The notes beneath the pieces are model-generated. The model was not told where the DNA came from. It saw only the letters and a list, made by a program, of their open reading frames with translations, and did no database searches. A stretch of DNA of 18,906 bases, from assembly GCA_036733985.1 (NCBI GenBank), contig DAIMZM010000046.1, forward strand, positions 1 to 18,906, in the 5' to 3' direction. Origin of the DNA: DAIMZM01 sp036733985. GTDB taxonomy: Bacteria; Bacillota; Dehalobacteriia; UBA4068. A program made the position numbers and the translations under genes. Positions within the stretch are counted from its first letter, which is position 1. Every line of letters starts with the position of its first letter. Below are positions 14,919 to 18,906 of this stretch, in pieces.

Positions 14919-14963
14919 GCCTGCCGCCCGGAAAGGCCACAACAGCCTTTCTGAGCGGCAGGC
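14919..14963 (-). terminator. Strong hairpin after divIC, candidate terminator
   Basis: GCCTGCCGC and GCGGCAGGC form a 9-bp stem, a 3x3 internal loop follows, then GAAAGGC/GCCTTTC form 7 bp closing a seven-base loop. It is 30 bases below the divIC stop. No long T-run follows on the minus strand, so it may be a non-canonical terminator or a 3' stabiliser. Its GGCCTTT arm can alternatively pair with AAAGGCC about 30 bases further down. Confidence 0.45.
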
Positions 14964-14993
14964 CATATAGCGCGGTTGGGGAACAGCCTGGGC

Positions 14994-15341
14994 CTAGTCC
15001 CGTAACGTGGTATCTATTTCATCGCTGACCGCCGCCATGGTAGGCAAATCAGAATCCACCGTCATCACCACGGTCTCCCCGGCCTTCACCATTGCCAGCC
15101 GGGAGCGGGCCTGGCGCTCGATATAGGCGTCATTGGAAAGCAGCTCGATCTGGTCCAGCTTGTCCTGGTATTCGGCCTGGACCATTGCCAGCTGTTCCCG
15201 GTAGCCCTGGGCTTCCTGGCCCAGGACAATATATTGCCGGACCTGCTGCCCCAGGCGTACGGTGAACAAGACCGCCATGGTCAGCACCACCAGCTTCATC
15301 CAGCGCACGGATCTTCTTTTCTTTTTATTTCTGCCCGTCAT
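14994..15341 (-). CDS. divIC: Septum formation initiator, DivIC/FtsB family
   Basis: Bitopic cell-division protein of 115 residues that joins FtsL and DivIB/FtsQ in the division complex. A short basic cytoplasmic N-terminus (RNKKKRR) is followed by one membrane helix (about 14-31) and an extracytoplasmic coiled coil (about 35-72) with the family-typical segment SNDAYIERQARSRLAMVKAGE (split here by position 69-89). ATG at 15341 lies inside the 3' end of the helix-turn-helix gene (17-base overlap), so the two are translationally coupled. GTG at codon 12 is a weaker alternative. Located downstream of yabQ as in other spore formers. Confidence 0.9.
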   Translation of the reverse strand: MTGRNKKKRRSVRWMKLVVLTMAVLFTVRLGQQVRQYIVLGQEAQGYREQLAMVQAEYQDKLDQIELLSNDAYIERQARSRLAMVKAGETVVMTVDSDLPTMAAVSDEIDTTLRD

Positions 15342-15561
15342 CCTCTGCCCCGCTATCCCAGATGCCCAGCGCGTCGCCGGGGATCACAATCACGGTTTCA
15401 TAGCCTTTGCTTCTGGCCCGGTTATACAGGGTCGCCACTGTGCTTTCCGCCAGGCGCAGCCGGGAGGCGATCTCCGCCGTGCTGGCGCCGGTTTCTTTCA
15501 ATGTCACCACTTGCTTTTCGCGGAAGCTCAAATATTGGGCATTGCGGATCTCAATTTGCAT
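15325..15561 (-). CDS. Small LuxR/GerE-like helix-turn-helix protein
   Basis: Protein of 78 residues that is little more than one helix-turn-helix: LSFREKQVVTLKETGASTAE at 11-30 continues into IASRLRLAESTVATLYNRA at 31-49, the LuxR/GerE (or sigma-70 region 4) pattern of turn, supporting helix and recognition helix. The C-terminal VIVIPGDALGIWD segment is hydrophobic then acidic. There is no receiver or sensor domain. The size is close to the single-domain sporulation regulator GerE, but orthology is not claimed. ATG at 15561 has AGGGG seven bases upstream. It has its own promoter with a palindrome in the spacer and overlaps divIC by 17 bases, suggesting it controls or is co-regulated with divIC. 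Confidence 0.75.
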   Translation of the reverse strand: MQIEIRNAQYLSFREKQVVTLKETGASTAEIASRLRLAESTVATLYNRARSKGYETVIVIPGDALGIWDSGAEDDGQK

Positions 15562-15605
15562 GTCTTTCCCCTGCCTTAGCTGCCACGCCCTCAGCGGATA
15601 TATTC

Positions 15606-15634
15606 ATTATAGCAGCAAATTTGCTACAAATCAA
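15606..15634 (-). promoter_or_regulatory. Sigma-A promoter with palindromic operator in the spacer, upstream of HTH-divIC
   Basis: Minus strand TTGATT (15629-15634), 17-base spacer, TATAAT (15606-15611) with TG one base upstream of the -10. The spacer holds the perfect 12-bp palindrome AGCAAATTTGCT (15614-15625). Predicted start near 15599, about 38 bases ahead of the ATG at 15561. A protein bound there would block RNA polymerase. Confidence 0.82.
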
Positions 15635-15668
15635 GTACAAAATATGGACAAAAATAGAGCGTACAGGG

Positions 15669-15965
15669 CTATTTATGGCTATTATCCAGGCTGAGATGGG
15701 CCAGCAGCCAGCCGCAGGCGATCCAGACGAAAACCGCGGCCCGGAGGCTGCCGTCGGTCAGCAGGAACCACCAGGCGGAGAAAAAGATGATCAGGAACAG
15801 GCCGAACAGCCCGTCCGTTTTCCAGCAGTGCTTGCGGTAGCGGCGGCGGGGGGAACGGGCAAGCCAACGCTTGTATACTTCATAAAAAACGCCGGCCAGC
15901 AGGCCGGCTGCCAAAGCGGCGAAAAAATTAATGATCTGCTGGGCCAGCCAGTCATGGGTTTCCAT
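15669..15965 (-). CDS. yabQ: Spore cortex biosynthesis protein YabQ
   Basis: Integral membrane protein of 98 residues with three predicted membrane segments (about 10-30, 52-71 and 74-93). The first contains the GLLAGVFYEVYK pattern of YabQ, and a basic loop (RSPRRRYRK) follows. In Bacillus YabQ is needed for spore cortex formation and sits in the mother-cell-side outer membrane of the forespore. Here it lies directly after yabP (16-base gap) and before the helix-turn-helix gene, as expected for the conserved cluster. It is shorter than the Bacillus protein. ATG at 15965 gives the full first membrane helix. Confidence 0.82.
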   Translation of the reverse strand: METHDWLAQQIINFFAALAAGLLAGVFYEVYKRWLARSPRRRYRKHCWKTDGLFGLFLIIFFSAWWFLLTDGSLRAAVFVWIACGWLLAHLSLDNSHK

Positions 15966-15981
15966 AGGCTGTTTCCCCTGC

Positions 15982-16263
15982 TTATTTCAGCAGGCGGGAC
16001 AAAGCCTTCTTGCCCTTATGGCGCATGCTGCGGGCCTCCCGGTCCGGCCCGTAAATAATCGCCGTCACCTGGCCGCTGACGGCGATCCGCCCCTTATCCA
16101 GATCCAGGGCGGCGATTTTCAAGCCCTCGCCGCTGATATCGATAGCGCCCAAGACGCCGGAAAGCTCGATCCTGCTTTCATCAAAGCTATCCACATTGCT
16201 GATGCCGGTAATATGCAGCTGCTGCCGGTCTTCCAACGTCAGGCTCTGCTTGCTCTCAGCCAT
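15982..16263 (-). CDS. yabP: Sporulation protein YabP
   Basis: Small protein of 93 residues of the YabP/YqfC family, made of beta-strand repeats: SLTLEDRQQLHITGISNVDS, then a DESRIELSG strand, GAIDISGEGLKIAALDLDKG, and GRIAVSGQVTAIIYG. This pattern is the family signature; YabP is required with YabQ for spore assembly in Bacillus. The open frame extends 79 codons upstream, but that part is basic low-complexity sequence that lies over the rqcP gene. ATG at 16263 has GGGGGA six bases upstream and gives the standard length. It lies 53 bases after rqcP. Confidence 0.88.
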   Translation of the reverse strand: MAESKQSLTLEDRQQLHITGISNVDSFDESRIELSGVLGAIDISGEGLKIAALDLDKGRIAVSGQVTAIIYGPDREARSMRHKGKKALSRLLK

Positions 16264-16316
16264 AAGAAATCCCCCGCATAGATCGCTTTTTACAGCATAT
16301 GCAGGGGAAAAGCCGT

Positions 16317-16565
16317 TTATGTTTCGCTGATGATCCGGTACATGGTCTCGCTTTGGTCGGCCCGCATGGTCTCCGCCAGGATCAGCACCTGGGCCACAAT
16401 GGTTTTTCCGCCATAGCTGATGGTAAGCTGGTCCCCCACGCTGATATCCGTGCCGGCCTTGGCGGCCCGGCCGTTCACCAGGATACGCCCGGCGTCGCAA
16501 ACCTCCTTGGCCACGGTGCGGCGCTTGATGATGCGGGAGACCTTCAAATATTTATCCAGTCGCAT
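16317..16565 (-). CDS. rqcP: S4 domain RNA-binding protein RqcP (YabO/Hsp15-like)
   Basis: S4-domain protein of 82 residues starting MRLDKYLKVSRIIKRRTVAK, with VCDAGRILVNGRAAKAGTDI and the VGDQLTI loop: the standard single-S4 architecture of YabO/RqcP. In Bacillus RqcP works with RqcH on stalled 50S subunits to add alanine tails during ribosome-associated quality control. Length and gene position between mazG and yabP agree with this. An HU gene, often placed between mazG and this gene in other Firmicutes, is absent here; the intergenic space is only 36 bases. Confidence 0.92.
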   Translation of the reverse strand: MRLDKYLKVSRIIKRRTVAKEVCDAGRILVNGRAAKAGTDISVGDQLTISYGGKTIVAQVLILAETMRADQSETMYRIISET

Positions 16566-16601
16566 AGTTCCCCCTTGTTCCTTATTCCTGTATGACAGCT
16601 G

Positions 16602-17402
16602 TTACAGCCCTTTAGCCTTGGCCTGGTTCCAATAGTCGTCCATCTCCGCCAGGGAGATTTCCCCCCATTGGCCGCCCCGGGCTTCCATCTGCTCCTCGAT
16701 ATAATTGAAGCGGGCGATGAACTTCTTCACCGTATGCCGGAGGGCGTCCTCCGCGTCCAGCTCCTGAAAGCGGGCCACATTGACCAGGGCGAACAGCACA
16801 TCCCCCAGCTCGTCCAGCTTTTCTTCAGCCGTAACGGCAGCCTGGAATCCCGCCAGCTCCTCCCGGAGCTTTTCCTCCGGGCCGCTGATATCCGGCCAGT
16901 CAAAGCCCACCCGGGCCGCCTTATCCTGCACCTTCTGGGCCATAAGCAGGGCGGGCAGATTATCGTTGAGCTTCATCAGGCCCCGGCGGCTCTGGCTTTC
17001 CGGCTGCCCCTCCCGCTCCTTGGCCTTGATCTGTTCCCAGAGGGACAGCACCGCTTCCGGCGTCTCCGCTTCCCCGCCGCCAAAAATATGGGGGTGGCGG
17101 CGCACCATTTTGACATTCACATTATCCAAAACATCGTCAATGGTGAAGCGGCTTTCCTCCCGGGCGATTTGAGCATGGAACACCACCTGGAGCAGCACGT
17201 CGCCCAGCTCGTCGCAAAGGGCCCGGTCATCGCCGCTATCAATGGCGTCCAGGGCCTCATAGGTTTCCTCCAGGAAGTAGCGCTTCAGGGTTTGATGATC
17301 CTGGGCCCGGTCCCAGGGGCAGCCGCCGGGGGCCCGCAGCTGCGCCATGATTTCCAGCAGCCGCCGCCACTTGGCGGTATCGCCTAATTGTTCTTCGGAC
17401 AT
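16602..17402 (-). CDS. mazG: Nucleoside triphosphate pyrophosphohydrolase MazG
   Basis: MazG (266 residues) hydrolyses nucleoside triphosphates to monophosphate and pyrophosphate. Two tandem MazG domains are visible. The N-terminal one has GGCPWDRAQDHQTLK at 26-40, EETYE at 45-49 and DELGD at 64-68 (the EExxE/ExxD magnesium-binding residues). The C-terminal one has EEL at 181-183 and LDELGD about 196-201. ATG at 17402 is chosen for the AGAGGTGAT site about five bases upstream. This short form lacks the N-terminal tetrapyrrole-methylase domain fused in Bacillus YabN. It follows spoVT by 147 bases and heads the rqcP-yabP-yabQ run. Confidence 0.92.
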   Translation of the reverse strand: MSEEQLGDTAKWRRLLEIMAQLRAPGGCPWDRAQDHQTLKRYFLEETYEALDAIDSGDDRALCDELGDVLLQVVFHAQIAREESRFTIDDVLDNVNVKMVRRHPHIFGGGEAETPEAVLSLWEQIKAKEREGQPESQSRRGLMKLNDNLPALLMAQKVQDKAARVGFDWPDISGPEEKLREELAGFQAAVTAEEKLDELGDVLFALVNVARFQELDAEDALRHTVKKFIARFNYIEEQMEARGGQWGEISLAEMDDYWNQAKAKGL

Positions 17403-17441
17403 TTGATCACCTCTGGAACAGCATAGCATAAAAAGAGCTAA

Positions 17442-17470
17442 AATAAAAGAAAAACCGTCCTTCCTGTCAA
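17442..17470 (-). promoter_or_regulatory. Possible sigma-A promoter for mazG
   Basis: TTGACA (17465-17470) on the minus strand with a weak -10 TTTATT (17442-17447) after 17 bases. The perfect -35 is persuasive; the -10 is poor and other AT-rich -10 choices exist nearer mazG. Confidence 0.4.
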
Positions 17471-17498
17471 AAAGAACCCAGGCGGCTTGCCGTTGGTT
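17469..17498 (-). terminator. Weak candidate terminator after spoVT
   Basis: Minus strand AACC-AAC-GGC-AA-GCC-GCCT-GGTT followed by CTTTTT. Pairing is interrupted, so efficiency is doubtful; it directly precedes the candidate mazG promoter. Confidence 0.4.
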
Positions 17499-17549
17499 GC
17501 CTTTTATCAGGAAAGATCGGTTTGACCTGCCGGAGGCGCCTGCTCCGAA

Positions 17550-18095
17550 CTAATTTTCCATTTGCCTGGCCAGGACGCCGGCAGCGCTTTGGGCTACCTT
17601 CCGCTCCACTTCCCCCAGGCTGTCCGCGGCGCAGATCACCACCGCGCCGATGGGATCGCCCCCGGCGATAATGGGCACGGACAGCTCGTTGCCAAAGCCG
17701 GCGTCCCCCTGATCCTCTGGTAAAAGACTGCCGTTTTGTTCCCCGCCGGCCTGATTGATGCAGATGCGCCGTTCCGCCATGGATTTTTCCACCAGCTTGC
17801 CGATGGCTTTGCCCAGATAATCCTTTTTCGCCGCGCCGCTGACCGCGATAAAACTGTCCCGGTCGGCGATGAGCACCGGCTTATCCAAAGCCTCGTTAAT
17901 GGCGTCGGCGTATTCCCGGGCAAAGCCGGACAGCTCGCCAATAGGCGAATACTTTTTCAGGATGATTTCCCCGTCCCGATCCACGAAGATTTCCAGCGGA
18001 TCCCCTTCCCGGATCCGCATATTACGGCGGATCTCTTTCGGTATTACCACCCGGCCCAGATCATCGATGCGGCGCACGATTCCCGTTGCTTTCAT
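17550..18095 (-). CDS. spoVT: Stage V sporulation protein T (AbrB-type transcription regulator)
   Basis: SpoVT (181 residues, against 178 in Bacillus subtilis) modulates late forespore genes. The N-terminal AbrB swapped-hairpin DNA-binding domain is residues 1-50 (MKATGIVRRIDDLGRVVIPK opens it, then EIRRNMRIREGDPLEIF). The C-terminal GAF-like domain (about 56-178) contains PVLIADRDSFIAVSGAAKKD. ATG at 18095 is supported by GGAGG seven bases upstream; the 36 extra upstream codons have no support. A sigma-G-like -10 lies upstream, which fits the known forespore control of this gene. It marks the organism as an endospore former. Confidence 0.96.
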   Translation of the reverse strand: MKATGIVRRIDDLGRVVIPKEIRRNMRIREGDPLEIFVDRDGEIILKKYSPIGELSGFAREYADAINEALDKPVLIADRDSFIAVSGAAKKDYLGKAIGKLVEKSMAERRICINQAGGEQNGSLLPEDQGDAGFGNELSVPIIAGGDPIGAVVICAADSLGEVERKVAQSAAGVLARQMEN

Positions 18096-18151
18096 ATTTT
18101 TTCCTCCACTCGGCTGTTTACTTTCGCCGTTAGTGTTTGCCGAACGGGAAA

Positions 18152-18179
18152 TAATATGCAAAAATCTCCTTTGCTTTTC
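18152..18179 (-). promoter_or_regulatory. Sigma-G-like promoter of spoVT
   Basis: CATATTA (18152-18158, minus strand) fits the sigma-G -10 consensus CATWHTA. A partial -35 (GAAAA, 18175-18179) lies 16 bases upstream, slightly close. It overlaps the stop codon of the preceding gene. About 50 bases separate the predicted start from the ATG. Confidence 0.55.
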
Positions 18180-18906
18180 AAAAACCCGGATAAATGATAT
18201 CAATAGAACGATTAGCCCCGTCCCAGCTTACCTCCGCGCCAAAGCTTTCCATCACATAGCGGAGGGGCACGAAGGCGCGGCCGTTCACCAATTGGGCGGA
18301 AACCGGATAGCCAGGCACAGGCTGTCCCGCTTTCAGGTCGAAAACCCGGCTGCCAAAAGCAATGGTGACAACGCGGTCGGCCCCGTCCCAATAGACCTGG
18401 GCGCCCAGGGCTTCCGCCACAAAGCGCACCGGCACCATGCTATAGCCCTGCTCAATAAAGGGCGCGGCGTCCAGCTGGACTTCATGGCCATTGATAAAAG
18501 CCGTGGCCGAACTGATGCGTAAGTAAAGGCGGATTTCCCCGGCGCTGTCTGGCGTCACGCTATCCTGGAAAGGATAGCGGCCCGCCAGTTCCTCAGCCAA
18601 ACCGCCGGCGTCCGGCCATTGGCTGCTTTCCCCAGGCATTGGTATGGACCCGGGCGGACCGCTCTCCTCTTCCTCCGGGTCGCCTTCAGGCTCGTCCTGA
18701 TCCGGGGCTTCCACCTCCGGCGCGTCCTCCGGCTCCTGGCCGCCGGGCTGCTCCGGCTTTTGCTCCGGCGCGTCCTGCTTTTCTATCGAAAAATACAGCG
18801 TATAAGTGATTGTACCGCTTTCGCCGGCAACCGTTATGTTCACCACGCCGCCATCTGAGGCATAAACTTCCATTTCCAGTGCATCGGCAACCCGCCGGTA
18901 AGCGCC
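18178..18906 (-). CDS. Partial secreted protein with copper-amine-oxidase-like stalk repeats, 5' end outside window
   Basis: The frame is open to the right edge (242 codons plus stop), so the N-terminus, including any signal peptide, is not visible. The first visible part (GTITYTLYFSIE) resembles the end of a beta-sandwich (cadherin-like) domain. A Pro/Glu/Asp-rich linker follows, and then two copies of the Cu_amine_oxidN1 stalk motif: VPVRFVAEALGAQVYWDGAD and VPLRYVMESFGAEVSWDGAN. Despite the name, such domains are non-catalytic and typical of exported surface proteins in Firmicutes. The gene ends in the sigma-G-like promoter of spoVT with no terminator between. Specific function unknown. 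Confidence 0.8.
   Translation of the reverse strand, partial: GAYRRVADALEMEVYASDGGVVNITVAGESGTITYTLYFSIEKQDAPEQKPEQPGGQEPEDAPEVEAPDQDEPEGDPEEEESGPPGSIPMPGESSQWPDAGGLAEELAGRYPFQDSVTPDSAGEIRLYLRISSATAFINGHEVQLDAAPFIEQGYSMVPVRFVAEALGAQVYWDGADRVVTIAFGSRVFDLKAGQPVPGYPVSAQLVNGRAFVPLRYVMESFGAEVSWDGANRSIDIIYPGF

Noticed and set aside
14764..14993. Structured RNA gene or riboswitch between divIC and the S1-domain gene
   Set aside because: Only hairpins that can be explained as a 3' end of divIC were seen; nothing resembles a known riboswitch or tRNA, and the S1 leader after its promoter is only about 26 bases.
16264..16500. N-terminal extension of YabP by 79 codons
   Set aside because: The stretch overlaps rqcP in another frame, has biased composition, and a good ribosome binding site precedes the shorter start that gives the family length.

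Overview
The window looks like about 19 kb of chromosome from a GC-rich, anaerobic, endospore-forming Firmicute. The evidence is the arrangement spoVT, mazG, rqcP (S4 domain), yabP, yabQ, divIC, S1-domain gene, ppx, which is a sporulation/division neighbourhood of spore-forming Firmicutes, together with oxygen-sensitive-type metabolism (molybdenum hydroxylases, a corrinoid methyl-transfer pair, PyrK-linked dihydroorotate dehydrogenase). Whether it is a Clostridia/Peptococcaceae-like or a Negativicutes-like genome cannot be decided from this sequence. All genes but one are on the minus strand, so the window reads from right to left.

Layout from the right edge (transcription order): a partial secreted protein with copper-amine-oxidase-like stalk repeats (18178-18906, 5' end outside); spoVT with a sigma-G-like promoter; mazG, rqcP, yabP and yabQ; then, behind a strong sigma-A-like promoter whose spacer contains a perfect palindrome, a 78-residue LuxR/GerE-like helix-turn-helix protein overlapping divIC; then a monocistronic S1-domain gene with a consensus promoter and its own terminator; then ppx-pyrK-pyrD-aminotransferase, each overlapping or closely following the last, and ending at a terminator shared with the convergent lepB.

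The single plus-strand gene (8904-10268) is a type I signal peptidase fused behind a roughly 250-residue helical, probably cytoplasmic extension. This is the most unusual protein here. Divergent from it is an RNase HI gene followed by a corrinoid protein and a pterin-dependent methyltransferase, which together form a two-component methyl-transfer module.

The left third is a six-gene operon (6644 to beyond position 1) encoding two complete molybdenum hydroxylases of the xanthine dehydrogenase family, in the order large-FAD-FeS then FAD-FeS-large. The two large subunits differ at the residues that define substrate choice in bovine xanthine oxidase, so the two enzymes probably act on different substrates. 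Both modules carry the same 16-nt motif (GTATCCTWGTATSCGG) in front of their first gene, which suggests shared control.

No gap between genes exceeds 300 bases. The longest are 14764-14993 (promoter and strong hairpin), 8706-8903 (divergent promoter region with an inverted repeat), 6645-6815 (operon promoter and leader) and 10269-10428 (terminator and long inverted repeat). I saw no tRNA, rRNA, CRISPR array, insertion sequence or phage gene.
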